A stretch of DNA of 64,000 nt from contig NZ_RRAZ01000002.1 in assembly GCF_003863335.1 (NCBI RefSeq), positions 62,001 through 126,000 on the forward strand, in the 5' to 3' direction. This document shows, one piece after another, positions 8,058 to 16,933 of this stretch. Both the position numbers and the translations under genes were made by a program. The notes beneath the pieces are model-generated. The model made no database searches. It had not been told where the DNA came from and worked only from the letters and a program-made list of their open reading frames with translations. Within the stretch, counting starts at the first letter, position 1. The number at the start of each line of letters is the position of its first letter. Source of the DNA: Falsigemmobacter faecalis. Its GTDB lineage: Bacteria > Pseudomonadota > Alphaproteobacteria > Rhodobacterales > Rhodobacteraceae.

Positions 8058-9425
8058 ATGCGCCTCCCCTTTGTTACGCCCGATGACATCCGCACCCGCT
8101 TTTCCCGCGCCATGTCGGATATGTATCAGGCCGAAGTGCCGCAATATGGCACCCTGCTTGAGATCGTCGCACAGACCAATGCCGCGACCATGGCCTCTGA
8201 TCCGGCGCTGAAGGCCCGGCTGGAGGCCGCCGGTGAAATCGGCCGGCTGAACCTTGAGCGTCATGGCGCAATCCGCCTTGGCACCGCCGAAGAGCTTGCC
8301 ACCATGGCGCGGGTCTTTGGCGTCATGGGCATGGTGGCGGTTGGCTATTATGACCTCTCGGTGGCCGGGATCCCGGTCCATTCCACCGCCTTCCGTCCGG
8401 TGGACGATGCGGCGCTTGCGGCCAATCCCTTCCGGGTCTTCACCTCGCTGCTGCGTCTGGAACTCATCAAAGATGAGGCGCTGCGCGAAGAGGCCCGCGC
8501 TATTCTGGCCGCCCGCGATATCTTCACGCCGCGTCTGCGCGCGCTGCTCGATCTGTGCGACACCGAGGGCGGTCTGGAGGCGGCGCGCGCCGATGAATTC
8601 GTCGCCGAAGCCCTTGAGACCTTCCGCTGGCATGAGGCCGCCCCCGTCTCGCTTGCGACCTACCAGCGCATGCATGACGCGCATCGGCTGATCGCGGATG
8701 TGGTCTGTTTCCGCGGCCCGCATATCAACCACCTGACGCCGCGCACCCTCGACATCGACCGCACCCAGGATCTGATGCCCGCCCATGGGATTTCGCCGAA
8801 AGACACGATTGAGGGGCCGCCCGAGCGCCGGGTGATGATCCTGCTGCGCCAGACCAGCTTTAAGGCGCTCGAAGAACAGATCCGCTTTGCCGATGGTGAC
8901 GGGACCGAGGCTGCGGGCACCCATACCGCCCGTTTCGGCGAGATTGAGCAGCGCGGCGTGGCGCTGACCCCAAAGGGCCGCGCGCTTTACGACCGCCTTC
9001 TGGGTGAGGTGATGGCGCGGACCCGCAAGGTCTCAGCCGAAGAATATAACCGCGTCCTCCATCAGGTTTTTGCAGCCTTCCCCGATGAAGAGGCCGTGCT
9101 TTATGCCGAAGATCTGGCCTATTTCCGCTATGTGGCCGCACCAGGCGCGGATCGCACAGCCGGGCGCGGCAAGGATCTGGCCGCCCTGATCGGGGCCGGT
9201 CTCGTGACCCTTTCGCCCATCGTCTATGAGGATTTCCTGCCGGTCTCTGCCGCAGGCATCTTCCAGTCGAACCTCGGAGAGGGCGGCGAGCGCGATTACG
9301 GCGATGAAAACGCCGCCGAGCGCGAGTTTATCGCCGCTCTCGGGGCTACGCCGCTCGATCCTTTCGCCATGTATGAGGCCGCCCGCGCGCGCTCAGCCCG
9401 CGAGGTGCTTGCCGCCTTCGCCTGA
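8058..9425 (+). CDS. hglS: 2-oxoadipate dioxygenase/decarboxylase (DUF1338, HglS/YdcJ family)
   Basis: 455 residues from the ATG at 8058 (AGGA six bases upstream). It matches the DUF1338 family, whose characterised member HglS converts 2-oxoadipate to D-2-hydroxyglutarate in lysine breakdown with a single Fe(II). The expected metal ligands are visible: His69 in ERHGAIR, His222 or His225 in GPHINHLTPR, and a Glu in FGEIEQRG near residue 290. Arg73 sits where the family binds the substrate carboxylate. It stands alone, closed by a strong terminator, with no other lysine-catabolism gene nearby. Confidence 0.85.
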   Translation: MRLPFVTPDDIRTRFSRAMSDMYQAEVPQYGTLLEIVAQTNAATMASDPALKARLEAAGEIGRLNLERHGAIRLGTAEELATMARVFGVMGMVAVGYYDLSVAGIPVHSTAFRPVDDAALAANPFRVFTSLLRLELIKDEALREEARAILAARDIFTPRLRALLDLCDTEGGLEAARADEFVAEALETFRWHEAAPVSLATYQRMHDAHRLIADVVCFRGPHINHLTPRTLDIDRTQDLMPAHGISPKDTIEGPPERRVMILLRQTSFKALEEQIRFADGDGTEAAGTHTARFGEIEQRGVALTPKGRALYDRLLGEVMARTRKVSAEEYNRVLHQVFAAFPDEEAVLYAEDLAYFRYVAAPGADRTAGRGKDLAALIGAGLVTLSPIVYEDFLPVSAAGIFQSNLGEGGERDYGDENAAEREFIAALGATPLDPFAMYEAARARSAREVLAAFA

Positions 9426-9430
9426 TCCGC

Positions 9431-9461
9431 CAAAGCCCCGGCCCTCACGGCCGGGGCTTTG
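9431..9461. terminator. Bidirectional terminator after hglS
   Basis: A perfect 13-bp stem, CAAAGCCCCGGCC (9431-9443) and its complement (9449-9461), with a 5-base loop, lies between convergent hglS and the SDR gene. Short A and T runs at the base let it serve both strands. Confidence 0.8.
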
Positions 9462-9463
9462 CA

Positions 9464-10207
9464 TTACCAAAGCGCGCCTGCGTTGATCTGATAATCCGCC
9501 ATGGTGATCGCCCGCGCCTCCTCAGAGGTCAAAAACGCAGCCAGGGCCGCAACTTCGCCCGGCTGCACCAGCGCCCCCTGGGGGTTCGTGGCGGCATAAT
9601 CGGCCCGGACCTCTGCGGCGCTGCGCCCCGTGCGGGCCACATCAGCCGCCATAAACCCCTGCAACATCTCGGTTTCCACCCAGGTGGGGCTGAGGCTGTT
9701 GCAGGTGATGCCATGCGCCGCCCCTTCAAGCGCGGTGCAGCGCCCCAGCCCCAGCAGCCCCGCCTTGGAGGCGCAATAGGCCGCATTCCCCGCCATGCCC
9801 TGATGCGCCGCAACAGAGGCAATATTGAGGATCCGCCCGTAGCCCTGGGTCTGCATGATCGGAAACACCGCCCGGATCATGCGAAAACTGCCCGAGAGAT
9901 TGACATCCAGCGTGCGGGTCCAAAGCGCCTCGCTGTGATCTTTCAGCGCCGCCTCTTCATAGATCCCGGCGGCATTCACCAACACATCGATGCGCCCATA
10001 ATCGCGCAGGACGCTTTCTGTGAAGGCCGCAACGCTTTCCGGCGCGGTCACATCCAGAGCATGCCCCGCGATATCAGCCGAGAGGCAGCCGCCCCGGCGC
10101 GAGCCGGTGATGACCCGCATCCCCCCCGCGCTCAGGCGCTCTGCAATGGCGCGGCCAATCCCGCTCAGCCCGCCGGTTACCACGGCCACTCTGCTGGTTC
10201 CGTCCAT
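9464..10207 (-). CDS. Short-chain dehydrogenase/reductase (SDR)
   Basis: 247 residues of a classical SDR. It has the NAD(P)-binding TGGLSGIGRA at residues 11-20, the NAAG motif near residue 90, catalytic Ser in NIASVAAHQG, and Tyr-x3-Lys in YCASK. The C-terminus ends QINAGALW, in the position of the usual D-G-G. The sequence around AAHQGMAGNAAYCASK resembles 3-hydroxybutyrate dehydrogenases, but substrate is uncertain. A second SDR gene lies just upstream on the same strand. Confidence 0.8.
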   Translation of the reverse strand: MDGTSRVAVVTGGLSGIGRAIAERLSAGGMRVITGSRRGGCLSADIAGHALDVTAPESVAAFTESVLRDYGRIDVLVNAAGIYEEAALKDHSEALWTRTLDVNLSGSFRMIRAVFPIMQTQGYGRILNIASVAAHQGMAGNAAYCASKAGLLGLGRCTALEGAAHGITCNSLSPTWVETEMLQGFMAADVARTGRSAAEVRADYAATNPQGALVQPGEVAALAAFLTSEEARAITMADYQINAGALW

Positions 10208-10282
10208 TCTGCCCTCCGTCGCTCTCTGCTGCCTTATGACCCGCGCCCCGCGCCGCAGCCAGGAGAAAGCGACCGGGGTCTC

Positions 10283-11059
10283 TCAGGCAGACCCCATATT
10301 TCCGGGATTGGCATAGACCAGCCCCCCGTCCACCGCGAGAACGGAGCCCACGACATAATCCCCCCCGCGCGACGCAAGATAGACCGCCGCCGCCGCCATA
10401 TCCTCAGGCGTGCCCACGCGCCCAGCCGGGATTGCAGCCGAGATTGCCTCGCCGCGGTCCCGGGCGGCCCGGTTCATATCGCTGGGGAAAGCGCCCGGTG
10501 CGATGGCATTGACCACAATCCCCTGTCCGATCAGCTCAGCCGCAAGACGACGCGTCAAATGCTGCAGCCCCGCCTTGGAGGCCTGATAGGCATAGGTCTC
10601 CCAGGCATTGACCCAAAGCCCGTCAATCGAGCCGATATTGATCACTTTCGCCTTCCTGCCAGTGGCCGCCGAGGCGTGCAGCAGAGGCAGAAAGGCCTGC
10701 GCCATAAAGAAAGGGGCTTTCAGGTTGACCGCCATCACCCGGTCCCAGCTGCGCTCATCCACATCTTCAAGCCGCGCGCCCCAGGCCACTCCGGCATTAT
10801 TGACCAGAATATCGAGCTGCGGCTCAAGCGCAGCAAAGCGCTGCGCCAGATCTGTGATCCCGGCATGCGTGCTGACATCGGCCTGCAGAGCGCGCAGCCC
10901 CCCTTTCAGCAGCTCCCCGTCCCCGGCTTTGCGCGAGGCCACATAGACCCGCGCGCCCTGATTCTCGAGGCCATCAGCGATCATCCGCCCGACACCCCGG
11001 GTGCCGCCCGTGACCAGGGCCACCCGACCCGCCAGTGAAAACAGACACGCTTCGCCCAT
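10283..11059 (-). CDS. Short-chain dehydrogenase/reductase (SDR)
   Basis: 258 residues from the ATG at 11059, preceded by GGGGAG. The longer frame to 11224 runs into an intergenic repeat and is rejected. Motifs: TGGTRGVGR cofactor loop, NNAGVAWG, catalytic Ser in NIGSIDG and YAYQASK. The C-terminal GSVLAVDGG is typical of the family. It resembles gluconate 5-dehydrogenase/RhlG-like SDRs. It lies 75 bases upstream of the other SDR gene, probably in one transcript. Confidence 0.8.
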   Translation of the reverse strand: MGEACLFSLAGRVALVTGGTRGVGRMIADGLENQGARVYVASRKAGDGELLKGGLRALQADVSTHAGITDLAQRFAALEPQLDILVNNAGVAWGARLEDVDERSWDRVMAVNLKAPFFMAQAFLPLLHASAATGRKAKVINIGSIDGLWVNAWETYAYQASKAGLQHLTRRLAAELIGQGIVVNAIAPGAFPSDMNRAARDRGEAISAAIPAGRVGTPEDMAAAAVYLASRGGDYVVGSVLAVDGGLVYANPGNMGSA

Positions 11060-11171
11060 CGTCGCTCTCCCCGCCCGATTGCACCTGCCGCAGGCTAGTT
11101 CAGCACCGAACGGAGGCGCAAGCCTGACGCCGGGAAAGCCGCCAGGCAGGCCGCCGTATATGGGGCTGCCC

Positions 11172-11320
11172 CCGGGAGGTTTTGCACCTCCCGGACCCTC
11201 CGCAGAGTATTTAAGAAAAGCCAAAATTATAACCGCCCGGATCGGCGCCCTTCTTTTGTCTTTGGCTTTTAAAAATACTCTCGGGTGGGGTCCGGGGAGG
11301 GCGGAAAGCCCTCACCGGGG
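11172..11320. repeat. Large imperfect inverted repeat, Rhodobacterales intergenic REP-like element
   Basis: The left arm starts with hairpin CCGGGAGGT-tttgc-ACCTCCCGG (11172-11194), then GGACCC and GAGTATTTAAG...AAAGCCAAA (11205-11225). The right arm repeats this in reverse: TTTGGCTTTT...AATACTC (11261-11280), GGGTCC, then hairpin GAGGGC-GGAAA-GCCCTC. The whole folds on a centre near 11243. GAGTATTT arms flanked by GC-rich hairpins recur between genes in this order of bacteria; that comparison is from memory. Confidence 0.65.
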
Positions 11321-11773
11321 GATAAGCTGAAGCAAGGGCAGCCATTGGGCGCTCAGACCAGGTGCAGCCGTCCGTCTGATTGTCATCTGCGGCCGGGTTT
11401 CCTGGCAACAGTGAAGGCGCATGGACTATCGTGTCAGAAATGAATGATCCGAATAGCCTGAGCTCCAGGCCGGGTCGGTGATTCTGCGCAAAGCAAAACC
11501 ATGCGCTTTATATTCCGCATTGCAGAAATATACTGTGACGTTGGGACAACATGTCGCGGGTCGCCGGCGAAAATCGCCGGCCATGTTAACAAATTGTTAT
11601 AATTCCCCTTTGACAGAGAGGGTCCCGGTGACTGAAGTCATTCCCGAGGCTGCAACTGCGGGGAGGCAGGCGCGGCACAGCTTCGGGGGAGCATCTCTGC
11701 GGTTAACACCCGTTCGCTCATGCGGACAGCAGATGCGCCCCCGAAGCTTCAGATATTCACCATAAGACGAAAA

Positions 11774-11805
11774 AACGGGCAGCTTATCGCTGCCCGTTCT
11801 TATTT
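11774..11805. terminator. Terminator downstream of pcaF
   Basis: AACGGGCAGC (11774-11783), loop TTATC, GCTGCCCGTT (11789-11798). On the minus strand the stem is followed by a run of T (AAAAAA at 11770-11775 on plus). On the plus strand it is followed by CTTATTTTTT, so it may act both ways. Confidence 0.8.
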
Positions 11806-11821
11806 TTTGGCGGATCTGAGA

Positions 11822-13021
11822 TCAGACGCGCTCAAGCGCGACGGCGATCCCCTGGCCCACGCCGATGCACATGGTCGAGAGCGAGCGCTTGCCACCGTTC
11901 AACTGCAGCTCCAGCGCGGCCGAGCCGGTGATGCGGGCGCCCGACATGCCCAGCGGGTGGCCGAGGGCGATCGCCCCGCCGTTGGGGTTCACGCGGGCAT
12001 CGTCATCGGCAATGCCAAGCTCGCGCAGCGTGGCCACGCCCTGAGCGGCGAAAGCCTCGTTGAGCTCAATGACGTCGAAATCCGCCTGGGTCAGGCCAAG
12101 GCGCGCCATCAGCTTCGCCGAAGCCGGGGCCGGTCCGATGCCCATGATGCGCGGCGGCACACCTGCGGTCGCACCGCCGAGCACGCGGGCGATCGGGGTC
12201 AGGCCGTATTTCTTCGCAGCCTCTGCCGAAGCAAGGATCAGCGCGGCGGCCCCGTCGTTCACGCCCGAGGCGTTCCCCGCGGTGACCGAGCCGTTCGCAA
12301 AGAGCGGCTTCAGCTTTGCCAGCGTCTCGATGGTGGTTGCGCGCGGATGTTCATCCTTGTCGACCACGATCGCATCGCCTTTGCGCTGCGGGATGGTGAC
12401 CGGGGTGATCTCTTTGGCAAGGCGGCCATTGGCCTGAGCCGCGGCGGCTTTGTTCTGCGACGACAGCGCCATAGCGTCCTGGGCCTCGCGCGGGATGTTG
12501 TAGTCATCCGCCACGTTCTGACCGGTCAACGGCATGGCATCGACGCCATATTGCGCTTTCATCAGCGGGTTGACGAAGCGCCAGCCGATGGTGGTGTCGT
12601 GGATCTCGGCGTGGCGCGAAAAAGCGGTATCGGCTTTCGGCATGACGAAGGGCGCGCGGCTCATCGATTCGACGCCGCCTGCGATCATCAGCTCAGCCTC
12701 GCCCGAACGGATCGCGCGGGCGGCCATGATGACGGCATCCATGCCCGAGCCGCAGAGGCGGTTGATCGTGGTGCCGGTCACGCCGATCGGCAGACCTGCG
12801 AGCAGCGAGGACATACGCGCCACGTTGCGGTTGTCTTCGCCGGCCTGGTTGGCACAGCCAAAGATAACGTCATCAACGGCTTCCCAGTCGACATTCGCAT
12901 TGCGCGCCATCAGCGCTTTCAGCGGAATGGCCCCCAGATCGTCGGCACGTACCGAGGAAAGCGAGCCCCCGAAACGCCCGATCGGGGTCCGGATATAATC
13001 ACAGATGAAAACTTCGGTCAT
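11822..13021 (-). CDS. pcaF: Beta-ketoadipyl-CoA thiolase (3-oxoadipyl-CoA thiolase)
   Basis: 399 residues from the ATG at 13021 (GGAGG seven bases upstream). The longer frame to 13327 crosses the divergent regulator's start and is rejected. Thiolase motifs: nucleophile Cys90 in INRLCGSGMDAV, GGVESMSRAP, the His of GGAIALGHPLG, and the second Cys in TMCIGVGQG. The N-terminus FICDYIRTPIGRFGGSLSSVRADDLGA-like pattern is that of PcaF/PaaJ rather than acetoacetyl-CoA thiolases. It cleaves 3-oxoadipyl-CoA to succinyl-CoA and acetyl-CoA at the end of the beta-ketoadipate pathway. It is divergent from an IclR regulator. Confidence 0.88.
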   Translation of the reverse strand: MTEVFICDYIRTPIGRFGGSLSSVRADDLGAIPLKALMARNANVDWEAVDDVIFGCANQAGEDNRNVARMSSLLAGLPIGVTGTTINRLCGSGMDAVIMAARAIRSGEAELMIAGGVESMSRAPFVMPKADTAFSRHAEIHDTTIGWRFVNPLMKAQYGVDAMPLTGQNVADDYNIPREAQDAMALSSQNKAAAAQANGRLAKEITPVTIPQRKGDAIVVDKDEHPRATTIETLAKLKPLFANGSVTAGNASGVNDGAAALILASAEAAKKYGLTPIARVLGGATAGVPPRIMGIGPAPASAKLMARLGLTQADFDVIELNEAFAAQGVATLRELGIADDDARVNPNGGAIALGHPLGMSGARITGSAALELQLNGGKRSLSTMCIGVGQGIAVALERV

Positions 13022-13127
13022 GGATCGCCTCCACTCAGATCTCAATCGCTGCCCTGAGCCCTGGCCCGGACAGTCCGGGGTTAGGCCTGAAGGGCTCTGG
13101 CGTAAATGGTTGCCATGCTTTAGGGGT

Positions 13128-13152
13128 AATTTGTTCGCTATGCGCACAAATT
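13128..13152. promoter_or_regulatory. PcaR-type operator between pcaF and the IclR gene
   Basis: GTTCGCTATGCGCAC at 13133-13147 matches 12 of 15 positions of the Pseudomonas putida PcaR site as I recall it (GTTCGATAATCGCAC). It sits inside a longer symmetry, AATTTGT (13128-13134) and ACAAATT (13146-13152). It ends 13 bases before the regulator's ATG, so it could control both divergent genes. Confidence 0.65.
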
Positions 13153-13165
13153 CCGGGGTGCAGAT

Positions 13166-13936
13166 ATGAAAATCGCTGACAGGGATATGATGGGGGGCCT
13201 GAGCAAAGGCCTGCGCGTCATTGAGACCTTCAGTGCGGCCCGCCCGCGCCAGACCATTGCGGAAGTGGCGGAAGGGACCGGGCTGGACCGCGCCACCGCG
13301 CGGCGGTGCCTGCTGACCCTGGCGCATCAGGGCTATGCGACCTGGGACGGCAAATTCTTTACCCTGACGCCGCGGGTTCTGCGGCTGGGCACCGGGGCAC
13401 TGGCCGCGATGCCGCTGCCGCAGATCGTGCAGCCGATGCTGGACCGGCTGTCAGAGGGCCTTGGCGAAAGCAGTTCTGTGGCCATCCTCGACGGGCCGGA
13501 AATCGTTTACATCGCCCGCGCCGCGCAGACCAAGATCATGTCGGTGGGGCTGATGCCCGGCTCGCGTCTTCCGGCCTTTTGCTCGTCGCTTGGCCGGGTG
13601 CTGCTGGCCGCCCTGCCGCCCGAGGAGGCCCGGGCGCTGCTGGAGCGCCAGCCCCGGATCGCGCTGACCGAAAAGACCCTGACCGGGATCTCTGACATTG
13701 AGGCCGAACTTGCCCGCGTTCGCGAGCAGGGATTTGCGCTGATCGATCAGGAGATTGAGATGGGCCTGCGCTCGGTCGCGGTGCCTTTGCAGGACAGCTA
13801 TGGCCGGGTGGTGGCGGCGCTGAACACCGGGGTCTCGGTCTCGCGTGCGAGTGCCGAGGCGCTTTGTGCGGAGTTTCTGCCCCGTCTGCGCGCCCTGGCG
13901 CTGGAACTGCGGCCGCTGCTGCGGCGGGGCAACTGA
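13166..13936 (+). CDS. pcaR: IclR family regulator, PcaR/PobR-like
   Basis: 256 residues. The winged HTH is at about residues 10-70 (GLRVIETFSAARPRQTIAEVAEG-like pattern, then TGLDRATARRCLLTLAHQGY) and the IclR effector domain follows (SSVAILDGPEIVYIAR, SVGLMPGSRLPAFCSSLGRVLLA, LIDQEIEMGLRSVAVPL). Conserved G-R-V-L-L-A and D-x-E-x-x-x-G-L-R-S are those of the PcaR/CatR/PobR branch, which activates beta-ketoadipate genes. The divergent thiolase and the matching operator support this. Other pca genes are not in the window. Confidence 0.8.
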   Translation: MKIADRDMMGGLSKGLRVIETFSAARPRQTIAEVAEGTGLDRATARRCLLTLAHQGYATWDGKFFTLTPRVLRLGTGALAAMPLPQIVQPMLDRLSEGLGESSSVAILDGPEIVYIARAAQTKIMSVGLMPGSRLPAFCSSLGRVLLAALPPEEARALLERQPRIALTEKTLTGISDIEAELARVREQGFALIDQEIEMGLRSVAVPLQDSYGRVVAALNTGVSVSRASAEALCAEFLPRLRALALELRPLLRRGN

Positions 13937-14218
13937 CGGCTGATTTTGGCCGATTCGGCTGAATTTTACCTTTTGGTAAGCGAAATTCCGTAAATTCAGC
14001 AGGAACGTGCCACGGGAGGAGAAAATTCACTCCAAAAGACGACCGGAATTAGCGTGTTTTTTCTCTTGCTAAAATCGAGTGATCGGGTCGAGATTTAACG
14101 CATGGGCAGAGCTTATGGGCTGCCCGAACTGCTCCTGTGACTGCGCCTGACTGAATTCTTCCACGGCCCGCAGCCGGTTTCCCGGCCTGCCCCTCCGGAT
14201 CCCGAAGAAAGGACACCC
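13937..14218. other. 282-base leader upstream of the sulfate operon
   Basis: No gene is seen. An inverted repeat pairs GCTGAATTTTAC (13958-13969) with GTAAATTCAGC (13990-14000), with TTACC-TTTT-GGTAA inside it; this may end pcaR or bind a regulator. AAATC...GATTT symmetry lies around 14070-14095, and GGGCAG...CTGCCC around 14104-14125. I could not match a known riboswitch. Confidence 0.4.
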
Positions 14219-15220
14219 ATGGCCAGGATTGCTTATACCTTGCGCCGCCTGACGCTTGCGCTTGCCACTGCGGCACTTTTGCTGCCTGCGGGCATGGCGC
14301 AGGCCCAGAAGCTTCTGAACGTCAGCTATGATCCGACGCGAGAGCTTTACCGGGAGTTCAACGTGGCTTTCATCAAGCACCGCGAGGCCGCCGGAAAACC
14401 TGCGCCTGAGATTGAGACCAGCCACGGCGGATCGGGCGCTCAGGCCCGGGCGGTGGTGGACGGGCTGGCGGCCCAGGTGGTCACCCTGGCGCTGGCCTCA
14501 GATATCGACCGGATCGCAGCGGCCGGAAAGCTGCCTGCGGACTGGCAGGCGAAACTGCCGCATAACTCTTCGCCCTATACCTCGACGATTGTGTTTCTGA
14601 CCCGCAAGGGCAATCCCAAGGGGTTGAAAGACTGGGGGGATCTGGTGAAGGACGGGGTGGAGGTCATTACCCCGAACCCGAAAACCTCAGGGGGCGCGCG
14701 GTGGAATTATCTCGCGGCCTGGGGCTGGGCGGAGAAAAACGGCCAGGATCCGAAGGCCTTTGTCGCCGCGCTTTTCCGCAATGTGCCGGTGCTCGATACC
14801 GGGGCGCGGGGCTCGACCAATACCTTTGTGCAGCGCGGCGTGGGTGATGTGCTGCTGGCCTGGGAGAATGAGGCCTATCTGGCGCTGGCGGAACTCGGCC
14901 CCGATGCCTTTGACATTGTGGTGCCGTCGCTTTCCATCCTGGCAGAGCCGCCGGTTGCGCTGGTGGAGGGCAATATCAAATCCGAAGCCGAGCGGGAACT
15001 GGCGCAGGATTATCTCAACTACCTCTATTCCCCCGAAGGCCAGGCCATTGCGTTCAGACACTTCTACCGCGCCTGGGATAAATCGGCGGCCAATCCTGAA
15101 GATGTCGCGCGTTTCCCGGATCTGGAGCTGATCGACATCCGCCACTTCGGCGGCTGGGCCAAAGCGCAGCCCGAGCATTTCGGCGACGGCGGCACCTTCG
15201 ATCAGATCTACAGCAAATAG
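14219..15220 (+). CDS. cysP: Sulfate/thiosulfate ABC transporter binding protein
   Basis: 333 residues with a Sec signal peptide (cleavage near AQA-QKL, about residue 29). The mature start [17 protein letters not shown] and the motifs [35 protein letters not shown] and [11 protein letters not shown] are diagnostic of Sbp/CysP periplasmic sulfate-binding proteins. It heads the operon cysP-cysT-cysW-cysA with gaps of 8, -8 and 9 bases. Sulfate versus thiosulfate preference cannot be told. Confidence 0.9.
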   Translation: MARIAYTLRRLTLALATAALLLPAGMAQAQKLLNVSYDPTRELYREFNVAFIKHREAAGKPAPEIETSHGGSGAQARAVVDGLAAQVVTLALASDIDRIAAAGKLPADWQAKLPHNSSPYTSTIVFLTRKGNPKGLKDWGDLVKDGVEVITPNPKTSGGARWNYLAAWGWAEKNGQDPKAFVAALFRNVPVLDTGARGSTNTFVQRGVGDVLLAWENEAYLALAELGPDAFDIVVPSLSILAEPPVALVEGNIKSEAERELAQDYLNYLYSPEGQAIAFRHFYRAWDKSAANPEDVARFPDLELIDIRHFGGWAKAQPEHFGDGGTFDQIYSK

Positions 15221-15228
15221 GTGCGGTC

Positions 15229-16065
15229 ATGGCACGGCCTTTCATCCAGCCCTCTGCCCTGCCCGGCCTGCGGCTGACGGCGGCGATCACCTTTGCCATG
15301 CTGGGGATTGTCGTGCTGATCCCCATCGGGGCGCTGCTGGCGCGCGGGGTCAGCTACGGCCCCGAGGCGATCTGGCAGATGATCAGCCGCGAGCGGGTGC
15401 AGGCGGCGCTTTGGCTCTCGTTCCGGCTGTCGGCTGTGGCGGCGCTTTTTAACCTGGTGTTCGGCACGCTGCTGGCCTGGGTGCTGATGCGCTATGATTT
15501 TCCGGGCCGCCGGATCCTGGATGCGGCGGTGGATCTGCCCTTCGCGCTGCCCACGGCGGTGGCGGGCATCGCGCTGACCGCGCTTTATGCGCCAAACGGG
15601 TTTTTCGGCAGCATGGCGGCGCAATGGGGGGTGAAAATCGCCTATACGCAATGGGGCATTCTGCTGGCGCTGATCTTTGTGGGGCTGCCCTTTGTCACCC
15701 GCAGCGTGCAGCCGGTGATCGCCGAGATCCCGCGTGAGGAGGAGGAGGTCTCGGCCACGCTGGGGGCGCGGCGCATCTATACCCTGCGCCGGGTGGTGCT
15801 GCCGGCGCTGATGCCTGCGGCCCTGACGGGATTTGCGCTCGCGCTGGCGCGGGCGGTCGGGGAATATGGCTCGGTGATCTTTATCGCCGCGAATATTCCA
15901 CTCCGGACCGAGATCGCGCCTTTGCTGATCGTGATCCAGTTGGAAGAGTTCAATTATGACGGGGCAGCCGCCATCGGCATCGCGATGCTGGCGATCTCAT
16001 TTGTCATGCTTTTGCTGATTAACCTGCTGCAGATCTGGAGCAGGCGGAGGATCGGTGATGTCTGA
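15229..16065 (+). CDS. cysT: Sulfate ABC transporter permease CysT (CysU)
   Basis: 278 residues, six membrane segments. Conserved features are DLPFALPTAVAGIALTALY, VTRSVQPVI and the EAA-type loop EEEVSATLGARRIYTLRRVVLPAL, followed by ARAVGEYGSVIFI. These are standard for CysT/CysU. The start is eight bases after cysP and the stop overlaps cysW by eight bases. Confidence 0.92.
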   Translation: MARPFIQPSALPGLRLTAAITFAMLGIVVLIPIGALLARGVSYGPEAIWQMISRERVQAALWLSFRLSAVAALFNLVFGTLLAWVLMRYDFPGRRILDAAVDLPFALPTAVAGIALTALYAPNGFFGSMAAQWGVKIAYTQWGILLALIFVGLPFVTRSVQPVIAEIPREEEEVSATLGARRIYTLRRVVLPALMPAALTGFALALARAVGEYGSVIFIAANIPLRTEIAPLLIVIQLEEFNYDGAAAIGIAMLAISFVMLLLINLLQIWSRRRIGDV

Positions 16066-16924
16066 CCCCTCCGCTGCCCTCCGCTTTGTCAGCCCCGTCG
16101 ATGAGACCCGGGGCTGGAAAATGGCCCTGATCGCTCTGGCTGTGCTCGGCCTTGGCATTCTGGTCTTTGCGCCGCTGGTCGTGGTCTTCACCGAGGCCCT
16201 GTCCAAAGGCGTCAGCGCGGCGCTGAGCGCGCTCTCGGGGCGTGATGCGCAGTCGGCGATCCGGCTGACGCTGCTGATCGCGGCGATCGCGGTGCCGGTC
16301 AATGCGGTTTTCGGCATTGCGGCGGCCTGGTTCCTCACCCGCTATCAGTTTCGCGGCAAAGCCTTTCTGATCACGCTGATCGACCTGCCGTTTTCGGTCT
16401 CTCCGGTGGTGGCGGGGCTCTGCCTGGTGCTGGTTTTCGGCGCCAATACCGGGCTTGGCTCCTGGCTGGTGGCGCATGACCATCCGGTGATCTTCGCGCT
16501 GCCGGGGATCGTTCTGGCGACGATCTTTGTCACCTTTCCCTTTGTCGCGCGGGAGTTAATCCCGGTGATGATGGAGCAGGGTGCCACCGAGGAGGAAGCC
16601 GCCCTGACCCTCGGTGCCGGGCCATGGCGGATGTTTTTTACCGTAACGCTGCCAAAGATCCGCTGGGCGCTGCTCTACGGTGTGCTGCTCTGCAATGCCC
16701 GCGCCATGGGCGAATTTGGTGCCGTGGCGGTGGTCTCGGGTAAAATCCGCGGCCAAACCACCACGATGCCGATCGGCATTGAGATGCTTTACAATGAATA
16801 TCAATCGGTTGCCGCCTTCGCCATGGCCGGGCTTCTGGCCCTGCTGGCGCTGGTCACCCTGGTTGTCAAAACCCTGCTGGAGCGGCGTCACGCGGGTGAG
16901 CTGTCCGCGCGGGGACATGGATAG
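16058..16924 (+). CDS. cysW: Sulfate ABC transporter permease CysW
   Basis: 288 residues, six membrane segments, with DLPFSVSPVVAGLCLVLVFG, FPFVARELIPVM, the coupling loop EEEAALTLGAGPWRMFFTVTLP and ARAMGEFGAVAVVSGKIRGQ, all CysW hallmarks. A GTG codon directly precedes the ATG I chose. It forms the channel with CysT. Confidence 0.92.
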   Translation: MSDPSAALRFVSPVDETRGWKMALIALAVLGLGILVFAPLVVVFTEALSKGVSAALSALSGRDAQSAIRLTLLIAAIAVPVNAVFGIAAAWFLTRYQFRGKAFLITLIDLPFSVSPVVAGLCLVLVFGANTGLGSWLVAHDHPVIFALPGIVLATIFVTFPFVARELIPVMMEQGATEEEAALTLGAGPWRMFFTVTLPKIRWALLYGVLLCNARAMGEFGAVAVVSGKIRGQTTTMPIGIEMLYNEYQSVAAFAMAGLLALLALVTLVVKTLLERRHAGELSARGHG

Positions 16925-16933
16925 GAGGCCCTG

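Larger units (their letters stand above)
11060..11821. other. 760-base intergenic region with a repeat element and hairpins, no convincing gene
   Basis: The region holds the large inverted-repeat element at 11172-11320 (listed separately), a GCCGGCGA-AAA-TCGCCGGC hairpin at 11563-11581, an AT-rich palindrome TAACAA-A-TTGTTA at 11587-11599, and the pcaF terminator at its right end. A small plus-strand frame at 11478-11765 lacks a ribosome site and any family likeness. A small RNA here is possible but unsupported. Confidence 0.5.

Noticed and set aside
9431-9461. The long perfect inverted repeat as an insertion-sequence end
   Set aside because: Its position between convergent genes, 5-base loop and A/T-run base are those of a terminator, and no transposase is near.
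11478-11765. A 95-codon frame in the SDR-pcaF gap
   Set aside because: No ribosome site, it spans a hairpin and an AT-rich palindrome, and the protein resembles nothing I know.
13937-14218. SAM-type riboswitch before the sulfate operon
   Set aside because: Hairpins are present but the conserved pseudoknot pieces of SAM-II or SAM-V could not be identified.
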